A DNA stretch of 64,000 bases, from positions 427,151 through 491,150 of the forward strand of contig JAKAFP010000003.1 in NCBI GenBank assembly GCA_021825925.1, read 5' to 3'. This DNA is from Chloroflexota bacterium. GTDB taxonomy: Bacteria > Chloroflexota > Anaerolineae > Anaerolineales > Anaerolineaceae. This document shows positions 1-10,687 of the stretch, piece after piece. A program made the position numbers and the translations under genes. Each line of letters starts with the position of its first letter. The first letter of the stretch is position 1. The notes under the pieces were generated by a model that saw only the letters and a program-made list of their open reading frames with translations, was not told the DNA's origin and made no database searches.

Positions 1-37
1 GGAGAACGATTTTCCAGACTTAGTTAAGTTAATTACC

Positions 38-68
38 AGAGCGGATTGATCTTTGATCAATCCGCTCT
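38..68. terminator. Perfect hairpin downstream of the first gene
   Basis: A 14-bp perfect inverted repeat (38-51 with 55-68) closes a 3-base loop. It lies beyond the stop of the leftward gene 102-614. Neither side has a good T tract, so termination is plausible but not proven. Confidence 0.5.
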
Positions 69-101
69 GATTTGTGGGCAGGAGGATCCGCCCAACAATC
101 C

Positions 102-614
102 TTACAGCTTACCGAACGCGACTCCTTTATAGACCCAACCGCAGGCCAACGTCATATCTTGAATCGGCTTTTTCAACTCATTACTGTTGAATTTGTATTT
201 GTAAACCTGCCCCGGCGCCAGGGTTTCGGTGAATCCAAAAGCCTGACCAAACTCCACCGAGGTGGATTGACCCTTGAAAGAGCTGACTGCCAGACTGAGG
301 TTGGGAACCCCGGCCGACCACTCCACGCTGTATTCACGGTCCATGGCGCGCAATTCATGTGATGCTTCATCCATCTTCATGTAAATGCGAAAGACTTTGT
401 TAAGCCCGGCTTTGCCAAATATTTCGTACCATTGGGCATCCACGATCTTCCACTCAGCGATCAGGTCCACTTTTTCAGCGGCGCCGTCTATGATCTGCCA
501 CGGGGCAGTTGGACGGTTTAACCCCAGCAGACGTTCGCGCAAACCGGGGGCAGGCAGCGCGGGGGTGCCAGCTGCGGGTCTTTTTGTTCCAGTCAAGAAG
601 TCAAATCCTGCCAT
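102..614 (-). CDS. Hypothetical protein, 170 aa
   Basis: I do not recognise a family. The protein has a Pro/Ala/Gly-rich start (about residues 8-27) and a soluble, beta-rich remainder with alternating polar and hydrophobic residues; no signal peptide or membrane helix is visible. The chosen start is the ATG at 614, because a GGAG sits 7 bases upstream of it; an in-frame ATG at 626 overlaps that ribosome site. The gene stands alone between hairpins at 38-68 and 701-738. It could be a small carbohydrate- or stress-related protein, but nothing seen supports a specific role. Confidence 0.7.
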   Translation of the reverse strand: MAGFDFLTGTKRPAAGTPALPAPGLRERLLGLNRPTAPWQIIDGAAEKVDLIAEWKIVDAQWYEIFGKAGLNKVFRIYMKMDEASHELRAMDREYSVEWSAGVPNLSLAVSSFKGQSTSVEFGQAFGFTETLAPGQVYKYKFNSNELKKPIQDMTLACGWVYKGVAFGKL

Positions 615-700
615 ATTAATCTCCATTTCAACAAATAATTTTATGATTTTATATTAGCACGAAAAAGAGCATTATTGTGGCATTTGTAAAACGTTAATAA

Positions 701-738
701 AAAGATCATCCCTGTCTTTTTTGGCGGGGATGATCTTT
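701..738 (-). terminator. Terminator of the first chemoreceptor gene
   Basis: A 12-bp stem (701-712 with 727-738) is followed on the minus strand by a T-rich run. It sits just past the stop of the chemoreceptor gene at 768. Confidence 0.8.
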
Positions 739-767
739 ATTTCATGAACAATTCTTGTAGAAACTGA

Positions 768-2900
768 TTATTCCAGTTTAAACTGTGCCACGATCTGGTC
801 AAGCGCTTTGGCCATATTGGAAAGTGAAACCGCCGCTTCGGTCACTTCAGCGATCTGAGCGCTCATTTCTTCGGTGCTTCCGCTGACCTCTTCAACCTCT
901 GCGTTGTTTTGCTGGGTGGAACTGGAAATGTGTTCAATGGATTGCGCTACTTCATTTGAGGTGGCGGCCATTTCTTCGGTGGCAGCAGTGTTCTGTTCCA
1001 CGATCTGCGAAACAGCATCCACGGCGGTGACCAGTTCTTGAGAAGCCTGTTCCATACGGGCGGTGGCTTCTGAAGCCAGGGCAGCTTGTTTGTTTACGGC
1101 TTCGGTGGCGGCAAGAATGTCAGTTAGCGCCTTGCCTGCCTGGTTGGCGTTTTCAACCCCCTGCTTGACTTCGGTTGAACTTTCTTCCATGGCCTGGACG
1201 GCTTCAGCAACCGTGTTTTGAATGCCTTTGATGAGAGAGGCGATTTCTTTGGTTGCAAGAGAAGAACGTTCTGCCAATTTACGGACTTCATCTGCTACGA
1301 CGGCGAAACCCTTGCCCTGTTCTCCGGCACGAGCCGCTTCAATGGCTGCGTTGAGTGCCAGAAGGTTGGTCTGAGAGGCAATGTCTTCAATGGTTTCAAC
1401 GATGGCGCCAATTTCTTGTGACCGTTTTCCCATTTCTTCGATCTTTAGCGAGGCAGCGCCAACCTTGGTTTTGATGGTTTGCATCCCTGACAAAGTCACT
1501 TCAACAGTCTGGGATCCCTTTTTGGCTGCTTCAGCCGCAGAAGCCGAATCGGTTGAAACGGCATTGGCGTTCTGTGCAACCTGACGGATGGCAGTGCTGA
1601 TCTGGTCGGTGATCTCGGTTGCTTTTGAAACCGACATGCTTTGTTCCTGGGCGCCCCTGGCCACCCCCTCGATCGCGTTTGCCATTTGATCCACTGAATT
1701 AGAGGTTCTGGCAACAACGGAAGATTGCTCTTGCGAACTGGCTGCCATTTGCTGCATGGATGAAGTGATCTGATCAGTGGCAGCCCTTGCTTGAAGGGAT
1801 GCGTCAGAAAGTTCCGATGCGGATTGGTTCAATTCTGCTGCGTTGGTGGCAACATTAGAAACGGTCTGTCTTAAACTAAGGACCATTTTCTTGAAGGCAT
1901 TGCCCAGATCGTCATTGGCTGATTTTGGTTCAACCTCCACACTGAGATTGCCGGCAGATATTTCTTCTGCAAGATCGGCCATGTCATTCAAAGAGCCAAT
2001 TAATTGATTGAAAGAGTCAGACATCTGTCCGACTTCATCCTGGTATCGGGTGATGGAGCGTTGTGAGAGATCTCCTTCGCGAGCGATCTTTTCGGCCACG
2101 TTCACAATTTCAAGCAGCGGATTGGTGATGAAACGGGACAGCCAGGTTGAGGCAACGGCTGCCATGATGATTGCAAATTGAGATCCCAACAGGTACCAGG
2201 TGGAAAAAATTTTGATGGTCATGAATCCGGCGGTGGTCTTGCTTTCAAGAACACTTGAGATGATTACGCCGAGGATATTGAGCAGGTAAACTGACATGGC
2301 GGTGATGGCCAACACCAGCTTGGCAGTAACTGGGTATTTTGAAAATCTTGCAAACAATAAAGCGGTCAATCCGATGGAAATAACGCATAAAAGAAGTACC
2401 TGTGCGTCGCCCAGATTAATGGCGTAATGAACGGTTTTTGGAAAATAATCAGTAAGAGAAATAAAAGCGCCGCCGATAAAGGCCACAAAGATTCCTCTGC
2501 CCATCCACTCTGCAGGCATTAATTGAATGACGATCAGTGAAAGCAGCAAACTGACGATCAGTCCCAATAACCAGCCAATATTGATCGGGTTAACCAGACA
2601 CATCGTTAAGAGGGCAATAACAGCCACAACGATGGTGGTCAATGTGGCAGGGATTGGCTTTCTTTTCTTCATGTAAGCTTCACCAAAAATCAGGATAATC
2701 AATGCAGCTGAAAAGCGAATGACCATGCTGATGTATTCACCGAGACTGGTTTTAGTGGAAAAGGATGTTACCAGGTCAAGAATGCTGCTGGCGAATAAAG
2801 CAATATACGTTAAGCGAATTAACCAGGTGCCGATTTTCCACTGACGAGACGATGAAATGGCATCAACGTGAGCCGTTGACACCGTTTTTGGTGTATTCAT
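768..2900 (-). CDS. Methyl-accepting chemotaxis protein, multi-helix membrane sensor
   Basis: Chemoreceptor that would relay a membrane-sensed signal to CheA/CheW. Residues about 20-255 form roughly seven hydrophobic helices with no sizeable extracytoplasmic domain. Two consecutive HAMP-like segments follow (about 260-345; the first contains the [17 protein letters not shown] stretch). The rest is the coiled-coil signalling domain, with the conserved tip around [20 protein letters not shown] and glutamine/glutamate-rich methylation helices. The ATG at 2900 has an AGG-type ribosome site; the upstream TTG at 2918 looks less likely. It lies 134 bases after its paralogue at 3035-5176. No other che genes are in the window. 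The ligand is unknown. Confidence 0.93.
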   Translation of the reverse strand: MNTPKTVSTAHVDAISSSRQWKIGTWLIRLTYIALFASSILDLVTSFSTKTSLGEYISMVIRFSAALIILIFGEAYMKKRKPIPATLTTIVVAVIALLTMCLVNPINIGWLLGLIVSLLLSLIVIQLMPAEWMGRGIFVAFIGGAFISLTDYFPKTVHYAINLGDAQVLLLCVISIGLTALLFARFSKYPVTAKLVLAITAMSVYLLNILGVIISSVLESKTTAGFMTIKIFSTWYLLGSQFAIIMAAVASTWLSRFITNPLLEIVNVAEKIAREGDLSQRSITRYQDEVGQMSDSFNQLIGSLNDMADLAEEISAGNLSVEVEPKSANDDLGNAFKKMVLSLRQTVSNVATNAAELNQSASELSDASLQARAATDQITSSMQQMAASSQEQSSVVARTSNSVDQMANAIEGVARGAQEQSMSVSKATEITDQISTAIRQVAQNANAVSTDSASAAEAAKKGSQTVEVTLSGMQTIKTKVGAASLKIEEMGKRSQEIGAIVETIEDIASQTNLLALNAAIEAARAGEQGKGFAVVADEVRKLAERSSLATKEIASLIKGIQNTVAEAVQAMEESSTEVKQGVENANQAGKALTDILAATEAVNKQAALASEATARMEQASQELVTAVDAVSQIVEQNTAATEEMAATSNEVAQSIEHISSSTQQNNAEVEEVSGSTEEMSAQIAEVTEAAVSLSNMAKALDQIVAQFKLE

Positions 2901-3034
2901 ATTGACCTGCCTTAACAATAAGAATTTGATGCGTTTCTAATTGATACAACAGTTCTCGTTGAATTAGTATAAATACCACATAAAATATATAAATATGATT
3001 ATTAATTAATCAGATTAGCATGTGATTTGATTAT

Positions 3035-5176
3035 TTATTGGTCTCGCGTTAATTTAAAACTTACCACGATTTGGTCCAGCGCTTTGGCCATTTTGGATAA
3101 TGAAGCGGCGGCATCTGTCACTTCCGCAATTTGGGCGCTCATTTCTTCTGTGCTGGCGCTTACTTGTTCAACTTCAGCGCTGTTCTCTTCACTGGCACTG
3201 GCTATATGCTCAATGGCTTGTGAAACCTCGGAGGAGGTGGCAGCCATCTCCTCCGTGGAGGCTGTGTTCTGTTCCACGATTTGAGAGACCGCATCTACGG
3301 CAATGACCAATTGTTGAGAGGCTTGTTCCATGCGGGCTGTCGCTTCCGAGGCGAGCGCTGCTTGTTTATTTACCGCTGTGGTGGCACTTAAAATATCATC
3401 GAGGGCTTTGCCTGCCTGGTTGGCCTTGGTCACACCTTCTTCCACTTCTCTTGAACTTTCATCCATGGCCTGAACCGCATCCGTAACAGTGGATTGAATT
3501 CCTGCGATCAAAGAGGCAATTTCTTTTGTCGCTAATGATGAACGTTCGGCTAATTTTCGCACCTCATCGGCGACTACGGCAAAACCCTTGCCGTGTTCAC
3601 CGGCTCGGGCGGCCTCGATGGCTGCGTTCAGAGCCAGAAGATTGGTTTGAGAAGCGATCTCTTCGATCGTTTCCACAATGGCGCCAATTTCAAGTGACCG
3701 TTTGCCCATTTCTTCGATTTTTCCTGACGCGGCGTCCACTTTGTTTTTAATGGTCTGCATGCCCGAAAGGGTACCTTCGACAATTCGGGAACCATTTTTT
3801 GCGGCTTCGGCGGCTGAGGCGGAATCAATTGCCACCGCACTGGCATTTTGAGCCACCTGACGAATGGCAGTGTTGATCTGATCGGTGATCTCCGTGGCTT
3901 TGGCAACCGATTGGCTCTGCTCTTGAGAACCGTGAGCGACTTCTTCAATGGCTTTGGCCATCTGTTCGACGGCGTTCGTAGTGGCGGCCACTGCGGTTGT
4001 TTGGTTTTGTGAACTTGAAGCCATCTGCTGCATGGATGAGGTGATTTGATCTGTGGCAGCCCTGGCCTGCAATGATGCTTCTGATAGTTCTGTGGCTGAT
4101 TGGCTTAATTCCGTGGCATTCGAAGCTACACTTGATACCGTAACCCGCAAACTGGACACCATTTTTTTAAAGGCATTGCCAAGATCGTCACGGTCAGATT
4201 TTGGCTTTACTTCCATGGTTAAGTCGCCGTTGGAGATCTCTTCAGCGATATCGGCCATTTCATTAAGTGATCCGATCAGCTGATTGAACGAATCTGACAT
4301 CAAACCTACTTCATCTTGATACCTGGTGATGGAGCGTTGTGAGAGATCGCCTTCATGCGAAATCTTATCCGCCACATCCACGATCTCAAGCAGTGGTTTG
4401 GTGATGAATCGCGCCAGCCCTATGGCTGCAATAGCTGAAAAGATGACAAAGAGTTGGGATCCCAACAAAAACCAGGAAGATATGGCACTAATGGTTTCCG
4501 GGAGAATATTTTGCGTATTAAGCAAAACACTTGAAACAATGATTCCCAGGATGTTAACCCCATAAACGACCAATGACGCAATGGCCAGCACCAATTTAGC
4601 GGTCACAGGATACTTTGAATACCTGGCGAAAAGCAGAATACTTAAGCCAATAGCCATGGCGGTCAGCAATAAAGCCTGTGGATCATTCACGTTGATCTGA
4701 TACTTAACAGTTTTCGGCAATACGTCGGTTAAAGCAACCAATGCTCCACCTACAAAGGAAATGAAAATGCCTTTTCCCATCCAGGAGGGGGGCATCAATT
4801 GAATAACGAGCAAGGAGAGCAGAAGACTGATGATGATCCCCAACAACCAGGCGATTGCCAGCGGACTGACAATGCACATAAAAAACAAGGCGATCTCAGA
4901 AACAATGATGGTGATCAAAACGGCGGGAATGGGTTTGTTCTTCCTGAGTGAAGACTCGCAAAAGAGGGTGATAATCGCCACGGCTGCCAACCTAATAAAT
5001 AGACTTGTCCAATCCACCCAATCAAATTTGTCGGTAAATCCTAAAATGATATCAATAACGCAGCTTAGTGAAAGGGCGATATAGGTCACACGAATCAACC
5101 AGACCCCGATAAGCCATTGCCTGGTTTTTTGGGGTTTTAATAAATTCGTTTCGCCAAAATTTGTTGAGGCAGCCAT
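3035..5176 (-). CDS. Methyl-accepting chemotaxis protein, paralogue of 768-2900
   Basis: Same architecture as the downstream gene: about seven membrane helices (residues ~18-250), two HAMP-like segments and a cytoplasmic signalling domain whose tip contains [20 protein letters not shown]. Most of the membrane part and nearly all of the signalling hairpin align residue for residue with the neighbour, so the pair arose by tandem duplication. The ATG at 5176 is preferred over the GTG at 5182 because AGGAAGG then lies at a normal distance. A hairpin at 5283-5320 separates it from the upstream MFS gene. Differences between the copies are concentrated in the loops and the early HAMP region, suggesting divergence in sensing rather than signalling. 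Confidence 0.93.
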   Translation of the reverse strand: MAASTNFGETNLLKPQKTRQWLIGVWLIRVTYIALSLSCVIDIILGFTDKFDWVDWTSLFIRLAAVAIITLFCESSLRKNKPIPAVLITIIVSEIALFFMCIVSPLAIAWLLGIIISLLLSLLVIQLMPPSWMGKGIFISFVGGALVALTDVLPKTVKYQINVNDPQALLLTAMAIGLSILLFARYSKYPVTAKLVLAIASLVVYGVNILGIIVSSVLLNTQNILPETISAISSWFLLGSQLFVIFSAIAAIGLARFITKPLLEIVDVADKISHEGDLSQRSITRYQDEVGLMSDSFNQLIGSLNEMADIAEEISNGDLTMEVKPKSDRDDLGNAFKKMVSSLRVTVSSVASNATELSQSATELSEASLQARAATDQITSSMQQMASSSQNQTTAVAATTNAVEQMAKAIEEVAHGSQEQSQSVAKATEITDQINTAIRQVAQNASAVAIDSASAAEAAKNGSRIVEGTLSGMQTIKNKVDAASGKIEEMGKRSLEIGAIVETIEEIASQTNLLALNAAIEAARAGEHGKGFAVVADEVRKLAERSSLATKEIASLIAGIQSTVTDAVQAMDESSREVEEGVTKANQAGKALDDILSATTAVNKQAALASEATARMEQASQQLVIAVDAVSQIVEQNTASTEEMAATSSEVSQAIEHIASASEENSAEVEQVSASTEEMSAQIAEVTDAAASLSKMAKALDQIVVSFKLTRDQ

Positions 5177-5282
5177 AAACACCTTCCTCGAAGGGAGAAA
5201 TTTTTACAGGATAGATGATAGATTTATTTCTTCCGAAAATAAATAAATACCAATCAAAAAGAGCATAAAACGCACATAAATA

Positions 5283-5320
5283 AACAGCAAAAGGATCAGA
5301 TGAGAAACCCTTTTGCTGTT
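5283..5320 (-). terminator. Terminator of the MFS gene
   Basis: A 12-bp stem (5283-5294 with 5309-5320) has a T-rich tail on the minus strand. It separates the MFS gene from the chemoreceptor pair. Confidence 0.8.
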
Positions 5321-5369
5321 GGTCTGGTTAACGTTTTATTGATCTATTGACTATTAAAGGTAACGTTTT

Positions 5370-6560
5370 TTACACCAAATCTCGTTGGTTCTTGTTCTTC
5401 TTTGATAATTTCATTCCCATATACAAAGCTAACATGGCGACGATAATGAACGTTTCAAATATCACAAACACCAACGGAGTTTGTTTTTCCAAAATCAACC
5501 CGGCTAGCCAGGGCAGGGTCAAGCCACCAATACTGCCAAATGTAGAAACCAATCCCACCGCTTTCCCCTGGTCATGGATAAATGTATCCGAAGTAAAGGC
5601 GATGGTGGAGGGGTAAACAGTACCAAAACAGAAACCGATGAACATAATGATTCCAATTGCGGCAGCGGTTGTACCAGTAAACACGACCAGCCCGACTCCA
5701 CCGAAGAAAGCCCCGATAGCGGCCAGCCCTAATAACTGAAGGGAACTAAATTTCCGGCTTAGCACCAGACCGGCCAACCTGCCCAGGGTGATAAACCCCC
5801 AATAAGCAGAGGTCACGAGGGCGCCCTGCTGGATGGGCAGACGAGCTGACATCTCCATGAAGGTCGTGGACCAACTTCCAAGGCCAAACTCGACGCCAAC
5901 ATAGGTTAATAACATCCCGCCGGTTAACCATAAGAGCGGAGAGCGATAGACACTTGCAGTCAAGGTTTTGTTTTCTGCCAGGTGCGGGGAGGTTGATATC
6001 GGTTTATTGGTATACAGGATAATGAACAACACGGCGAGAGTGGCAAATAACACGGCTGCGAACCATAAGACAACTTTGCCGGATATGTCATTTGAAATGG
6101 CAAGACTGGTGATCGCCGGACCGGAAAAAGCACCAAATCCATAAAAAAAGTGAAGCAGATTCATGATCCCTGTGTTGTTCTCGGGGAAAGCATCCGCCAC
6201 TACCAGGTTGCCGCTTACTTCCATTCCACCCTGACCCAGGCCGGTAAAGAAGAAAAAGAAGAACATCAGGGGTAACGAATGCGCGTTACAAAGCCCGATG
6301 AGGCCTGCGGATAGAAAGAAAAGCGAAATCACCATCACGATTTTTTTACCAACCCGGTCGGTCAATGGGCCGGCGACAAACATCGAAATGAGAGCCCCCA
6401 TAAACAGAAAGGTTAATACGCCGCCAATGGCTCCCAGGGTGGAATGGGTCTGGGCGGATAATTCCTTTACGATCGGGCCAATGGACCCATTGAACAAGCC
6501 AAAAACCAGGAACACCAGACAGGTCATTGCAACGATGAACTTCGGAGACACTTTTTTCAT
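5370..6560 (-). CDS. Major facilitator superfamily transporter, 396 aa
   Basis: Twelve predicted membrane helices place this in the MFS. The typical motif-A-like loop between helices 2 and 3 reads GPLTDRVGKK (about residues 64-73). The overall look (FNGSIGPIVKEL near the start, a Gly-rich helix 4 with GLGQGGMEVSGN) resembles sugar/FucP-like carriers, but the substrate cannot be read from the sequence. The start has an AGGATGG ribosome site. The TauE/SafE-like gene ends 37 bases upstream on the same strand, so the two are probably co-transcribed and end at the 5283-5320 hairpin. Confidence 0.88.
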   Translation of the reverse strand: MKKVSPKFIVAMTCLVFLVFGLFNGSIGPIVKELSAQTHSTLGAIGGVLTFLFMGALISMFVAGPLTDRVGKKIVMVISLFFLSAGLIGLCNAHSLPLMFFFFFFTGLGQGGMEVSGNLVVADAFPENNTGIMNLLHFFYGFGAFSGPAITSLAISNDISGKVVLWFAAVLFATLAVLFIILYTNKPISTSPHLAENKTLTASVYRSPLLWLTGGMLLTYVGVEFGLGSWSTTFMEMSARLPIQQGALVTSAYWGFITLGRLAGLVLSRKFSSLQLLGLAAIGAFFGGVGLVVFTGTTAAAIGIIMFIGFCFGTVYPSTIAFTSDTFIHDQGKAVGLVSTFGSIGGLTLPWLAGLILEKQTPLVFVIFETFIIVAMLALYMGMKLSKKNKNQRDLV

Positions 6561-6597
6561 GGGACCATCCTAATTTATTGGGATACAAATAAGTGGA

Positions 6598-7359
6598 TTA
6601 TTTGATGAAATAGAGCAATGCCACAACCAATCCGATGCCCACCACCATCCAACGCAGCACAGAAGCATTGACTTTGCTTGCCAGCTTGCCGCCGGCAGCA
6701 CCACCGGCCAGGGCGCTGATCATCATGACCAGTGCTACACCCCACAGAACCTGACCTGAAAAGAGAAACACAGCTGCTGCGGCGACGTTGGCAGAAAGGG
6801 CAATGGCCTGTTTAAGTGCGTTCAACCTTGTCAGTGAATCGTTGTAAAAAAGGCCAAGCACAGCCAGCACGATCACGCTTAGCCCTGCCCCAAAATATCC
6901 CCCATAGGCGGCGGCCAGCCCAACCGGTAAAACGGCAAATATTTTTTCTTGCTTATTGACCTCACCCTCAGTGGATTTGCGCTTCAGCCACTTTTTGAGC
7001 GGTTCTCCCACTGCAAGCAACAAGCTGGCGAGCAGGATCAGCCAAGGGACCAACCCCTTGAACAACCGTTCACCGGTGTGCAAGAGTAAGAAAGCTCCCC
7101 CCAATCCTCCCAGCAGCCCTGCAGGCACCAACACCCACAAGCGTTTTATCTGTTTCTTGAGCAGATCACGCTGGGCATAGGTGGCGCCAAAGTAGCCTGG
7201 GCAGAGTGCCACCGTGTTGGTGACATTGGCAACCACAGCCGGCAGGCCAAAAGCAGTCAACAGCGGAAAGGTGATTAAAGTGCCGCCGCCAGCCATGGCG
7301 TTCACCATCCCGGCTGCAAAAGCGCCCAACCCTGCCAATGCGTATTGAAGAAGTGTCAT
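6598..7359 (-). CDS. TauE/SafE family membrane permease
   Basis: About eight hydrophobic helices, with the family hallmark near the N-terminus (GMVNAMAGGGTLITFP, residues about 17-32) and a second-half repeat around AAAYGGYFGAGLSVIVLAVL. The family moves sulfite, sulfoacetate or related organic anions across the membrane. The ATG at 7359 is preferred: it has GGTGAC upstream, whereas the 7374 start is a TTG. It is followed after 37 bases by an MFS gene, so the pair may handle related compounds. The exact substrate is not known. Confidence 0.85.
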   Translation of the reverse strand: MTLLQYALAGLGAFAAGMVNAMAGGGTLITFPLLTAFGLPAVVANVTNTVALCPGYFGATYAQRDLLKKQIKRLWVLVPAGLLGGLGGAFLLLHTGERLFKGLVPWLILLASLLLAVGEPLKKWLKRKSTEGEVNKQEKIFAVLPVGLAAAYGGYFGAGLSVIVLAVLGLFYNDSLTRLNALKQAIALSANVAAAAVFLFSGQVLWGVALVMMISALAGGAAGGKLASKVNASVLRWMVVGIGLVVALLYFIK

Positions 7360-7395
7360 GTGGTTGTCACCCAATTTGTTTCTGGCTTGTTATTT

Positions 7396-7426
7396 AAAAG
7401 CCGTGACCTATTATGCCACGGCTTTT
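7396..7426. terminator. Hairpin after the aldo/keto reductase gene
   Basis: A 10-bp stem (7396-7405 with 7417-7426) with T-rich sequence at the ends. It terminates the leftward gene at 7446 and can work on either strand. Confidence 0.75.
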
Positions 7427-7445
7427 TGATGAATCCTGTAGAGAA

Positions 7446-8429
7446 TTATCCGTTCAGGTTTTTCTTGTAATTAGAGAGAATTTCCTCAATGCGATTCATG
7501 ACATCCGGTGTCAATTTTTCAACTACTTCCATGGCTTTCATATTCTCGTGCATCTGTTCCACACGGCTGGCGCCGGTGATAACGGTGCTGACATTCGGGT
7601 TCTTCAAGCACCAGGCGATGGCCATCTTGGATAAGGAAACACCGATATCGTCTGCCAATTTTCCAAGCTGCTTTACTTTTTCAAGGGCTTCCTGGTCGGT
7701 AAATTTTTCACGCAGCCATTCATAACCTGAAAGGGCGCCACGGGAATCAGCCGGAATGCCGTTGTTATACTTGCCTGTTAATAAGCCAGCACCTAAAGGG
7801 CTGAAGATTGTGGAACCATAACCATAATCTGCAAACAGGCGGGCATATTCTTTTTCCATGCGATCGCGCCACAAAAGATTGTACTGAGGTTGTTCCATCA
7901 CTGGCTTATGCAGGTGATGGCGTTCGGCGATCTCGATGGCAGAAACGATCTCTGATGCGGACCATTCAGAGGTGCCCCAATAAAGCGCCTTGCCCCACTC
8001 GATCAGGTTGTGCATCGCCCAGACAGTTTCCTCTATTGGAGTAGTAGGATCTGGTCGGTGGCAAAAAATCAGGTCAATGTAATCCAAGTCAAAGCGTTTT
8101 AATGAACCGTTCATGGCTTCGATCAAGCGTTTGCGGTTGAGGGTGTCTTTTTCATTGATCCCATCATGGAGACCCCAGAAGAATTTAGTTGAGACGAGAT
8201 AACTTCCGCGCCGCCAGCCCAACTTTTTAAGAGCAGCTCCCATCACTTCTTCGGATTTGCCCCCTGCGTACACTTCAGCGTTGTCAAAGAAATTGACACC
8301 GGCTTGATATGCAATGGACATGGATTCCACAGCGGCATCAACGCCAACCTGGGTGTGAAAGGTGACCCATGAACCGTAAGAAAGGGCGCTGACGCGCAGC
8401 CCGGTTTTTCCCAAATGACGATATTCCAT
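7446..8429 (-). CDS. Aldo/keto reductase
   Basis: NADPH-dependent aldo/keto reductase, 327 aa, a soluble TIM barrel. The catalytic tetrad is visible: Asp49 and Tyr54 in [18 protein letters not shown], Lys82 in STKFFWG, and His124 in FCHRPDP. The start [14 protein letters not shown] is the usual family start and has an AGGAG site. The [20 protein letters not shown] stretch resembles the AKR6/AKR14 group (potassium-channel beta-subunit-like and YghZ-like enzymes), so a short-chain aldehyde or sugar-aldehyde substrate is likely. A 17-base inverted repeat at 8445-8461 lies in its upstream region. Confidence 0.92.
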   Translation of the reverse strand: MEYRHLGKTGLRVSALSYGSWVTFHTQVGVDAAVESMSIAYQAGVNFFDNAEVYAGGKSEEVMGAALKKLGWRRGSYLVSTKFFWGLHDGINEKDTLNRKRLIEAMNGSLKRFDLDYIDLIFCHRPDPTTPIEETVWAMHNLIEWGKALYWGTSEWSASEIVSAIEIAERHHLHKPVMEQPQYNLLWRDRMEKEYARLFADYGYGSTIFSPLGAGLLTGKYNNGIPADSRGALSGYEWLREKFTDQEALEKVKQLGKLADDIGVSLSKMAIAWCLKNPNVSTVITGASRVEQMHENMKAMEVVEKLTPDVMNRIEEILSNYKKNLNG

Positions 8430-8444
8430 TAATCCGCTCCTTTT

Positions 8445-8461
8445 AAGACTTAATTAGTCTT
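8445..8461. promoter_or_regulatory. Possible operator upstream of the aldo/keto reductase
   Basis: AAGACT-taatt-AGTCTT is a 6-bp-arm inverted repeat lying 15 bases before the ATG of the reductase. It overlaps where the transcript should begin. No regulator gene is adjacent, and an AT-rich chance palindrome cannot be excluded. Confidence 0.3.
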
Positions 8462-8504
8462 ATTTTATCATCTTCCGATTTGGAAAGCCAAAACAGGTTG
8501 GGGT

Positions 8505-9134
8505 TTATTTAACTTCTGCTCTTTTCAATATTTTCTTGATGCGCGTTGCTTGTGGAGCGGTCATGTGCGGCATTCTTTCCATTAGAATGCCGAGAAATTC
8601 CTTGCGGTTGGTGTCGTTTACACATTGCTCTACGCACTCGGCATGTCTGGGCACGTCGGAGAGTCTGCAGGTGCGCAAGAAGTTCATTAAAAACGGATTC
8701 AGTTCGGTCAGAAAAGATGGGGTTGCAGCTGCCACCTGCGACAGGGTTTTAATACCTGAATCCTGGGTGATGATTGACCCTTGAGAGATGGTTTTGCAGA
8801 GCAATTCGCGCTTTTCAAACAGATCCGAAGCAGACAAGGGGGCAATGGTCGAAAGCGCGATCATGGCGCCCCACACCAGGCGATTTTGTTTGCTCGACAG
8901 AAGTTTTAGAAATTCTGCAGTATAGGAGGCGATCAGTTCAGGTGAGATGTAACCCGTTTCATAAAGCACCTTAAGGCAGTCGCTGCGCACATTGGGGTTT
9001 TTATCCCACAAGTGCTCGGCCATTTCTTTAACACCCTCTGTGTTATGGGTGGATGCCAGTTCTTTGGCCAGTTGCTGATTAGGAATTTCATCGCGGATTC
9101 CCTGATAGAATGCGATTTTCATCAAGACGGACAT
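8505..9134 (-). CDS. HEAT-repeat-like hypothetical protein
   Basis: A 209-aa all-helical soluble protein with a repeating helix-turn-helix rhythm. Examples are LWDKNPNVRSDCLKVLYETG and LLSSKQNRLVWGAMIALSTI, which look like HEAT/ARM repeats. Such repeats act as protein-binding scaffolds. GGAGGG precedes the ATG at a normal distance. It lies 18 bases after the racemase gene on the same strand and is probably co-transcribed with it. A second HEAT-like protein is encoded at 53796-54440. No enzymatic motif is visible. Confidence 0.75.
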   Translation of the reverse strand: MSVLMKIAFYQGIRDEIPNQQLAKELASTHNTEGVKEMAEHLWDKNPNVRSDCLKVLYETGYISPELIASYTAEFLKLLSSKQNRLVWGAMIALSTIAPLSASDLFEKRELLCKTISQGSIITQDSGIKTLSQVAAATPSFLTELNPFLMNFLRTCRLSDVPRHAECVEQCVNDTNRKEFLGILMERMPHMTAPQATRIKKILKRAEVK

Positions 9135-9152
9135 GGTTCCCTCCCGATTGCA

Positions 9153-9848
9153 TTAATCTTTTAATGCATATTGTACAGCAGCATGTGCATGGATTAAGGT
9201 GGTGTCAAAAAGTGGAAGACTGCAGTCAGATTGTTTAACGAGCAGACCGATTTCAGTGCAACCCAAGATGATGCCTTCAGCACCTTGGTCAGCCAGGTTG
9301 AGGATTATTTTCTGGTAGGCATCTCTTGAAGCGGGCAGGATCTTGCCCACGACCAGTTCATCGTAAATGACTTTATGTACGATATCCTGATCCGAGGCAA
9401 TGGGAGTGTAGACTTTCAAACCGAATTTGTCGGCAAGCCGACGCTTGTAGAAATCTCCCTGCATGGTAAAGCGAGTGCCCAGCAACCCAACGGTGTGGAT
9501 GCCTTTTTCCAGAACAGCGGCCGCGGCTGCATCTGCAATGTGTATTAGTGGAATATGTACGGCACCTTGTACTTCATCCGCCATTTTGTGCATGGTGTTG
9601 GTGCAGATCAATAAAAAGTTGGCTCCTGCGGCTTCAACCTGGCGGGCCGCGGAAGTCATCATTTGAGTGGCTTCGTCCCAGCGGCCTGACTTTTGAAGTG
9701 TTTCAACTTCGGCAAAATCCACCGAGACCATCACGCTTTTGGCAGAATGGACTCCGCCTAGCGCCTGGTGAACCCCTTCGTTGATCAATTTGTAGTATTC
9801 AGCAGAGGATTCCCAACTCATGCCGCCGATCAGGCCAATGGTTTTCAT
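9153..9848 (-). CDS. Asp/Glu racemase family protein (aspartate racemase-like)
   Basis: Cofactor-independent amino-acid racemase fold, 231 aa. Both catalytic cysteines are present: Cys82 in ICTNTMHK and Cys197 in LGCTEI. The N-terminus MKTIGLIGGMSWESSAEYY is typical of the YgeA/aspartate racemase branch. It would interconvert L- and D-forms of aspartate or a related amino acid in the cytoplasm. The start is unambiguous. Neighbours are a HAD phosphatase upstream (22-base gap) and the HEAT-like protein downstream. YgeA-type enzymes can be broad in substrate, so the amino acid is not certain. Confidence 0.9.
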   Translation of the reverse strand: MKTIGLIGGMSWESSAEYYKLINEGVHQALGGVHSAKSVMVSVDFAEVETLQKSGRWDEATQMMTSAARQVEAAGANFLLICTNTMHKMADEVQGAVHIPLIHIADAAAAAVLEKGIHTVGLLGTRFTMQGDFYKRRLADKFGLKVYTPIASDQDIVHKVIYDELVVGKILPASRDAYQKIILNLADQGAEGIILGCTEIGLLVKQSDCSLPLFDTTLIHAHAAVQYALKD

Positions 9849-9870
9849 TTTTACCCCTGTCTATTGATTT

Positions 9871-10527
9871 TTAGTTTGCCGCTTCAAATGTTAAATGAGA
9901 GTTAAGCACCAGGTCAACGATCTGGCTCATTTCTGTAAAAGTATGTTCAGGAGAATGTGAGGCCATGGCATCCATGTTTGAAAAACCCCATGAAACGGCT
10001 CCAAATGGAATATTGACCTTCTTGGCGGCTTCAACATCCCTGATCTCGTCGCCTATGGCCAGCATTTCTGAGCGGTGCAATCCACTCTTACGGACGATCC
10101 GTCTCAAGGCCGCCGGTTTGCCAAAAATTGAAACTTTGTCTTCGAAAAGGTGAAAAAAGCTGTAGAGATCGTCACCTAATACCCGGCGCACCGTCTCACA
10201 AGTGTTGGTGGTCACCAGCGCCATGCGGATATCGTTGTCTTTAAGGTCCTGCAGCATTTTGCCGACACCTTCAAAACAATGGATGCTATCGCCATTGGTT
10301 TTCATGCGTGAACGGGTGAATCTTAGAATGGCGGGGAGCTTCCAGATCGAGACGTTGTGCATTTTCATGATCTTACGCGGACCATAGTTTTTCAACTCGT
10401 CCAACCTGGAATGATCAACGGGTTTAGCGTTGAATTTTTCAGCCAGTTCATCCAAAATGGCTACCACCCAAGGATATGAATTCGCCAGCGTGCCGTCAAA
10501 ATCAAAAATCAGTAATTTATAAGCCAC
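9871..10527 (-). CDS. HAD-superfamily phosphatase (phosphoglycolate phosphatase-like)
   Basis: Haloacid dehalogenase fold with all four motifs. Motif I is FDFDGTLANS (nucleophile Asp at residue 9 counted from the chosen start), motif II is VTTNT, motif III is the Lys in FGKPAALRR, and motif IV is IGDEIRDVEAAK. A helical cap lies between motifs I and II. I chose a GTG start at 10527, because the motif I strand then begins at residue 4 as is usual and an AGGA site is upstream. Longer versions starting at 10614 add an unrelated-looking leader. The substrate is probably a small phosphomonoester. It is divergent from the membrane protein gene at 10688. Confidence 0.85.
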   Translation of the reverse strand: MAYKLLIFDFDGTLANSYPWVVAILDELAEKFNAKPVDHSRLDELKNYGPRKIMKMHNVSIWKLPAILRFTRSRMKTNGDSIHCFEGVGKMLQDLKDNDIRMALVTTNTCETVRRVLGDDLYSFFHLFEDKVSIFGKPAALRRIVRKSGLHRSEMLAIGDEIRDVEAAKKVNIPFGAVSWGFSNMDAMASHSPEHTFTEMSQIVDLVLNSHLTFEAAN

Positions 10528-10687
10528 AATAATGCTTTCCTGTTGAGAGCGAGATATTGTAATTTTACCCAATAAATACTGATTTTCGGGCTTTATTGCA
10601 TCACAGTTCTGCAAAGTTTATATACCGAATCTAAACCAAATCCGGTCTTGTTGCCTGTATCCTACGAGCATCAATAACATTATAGAG

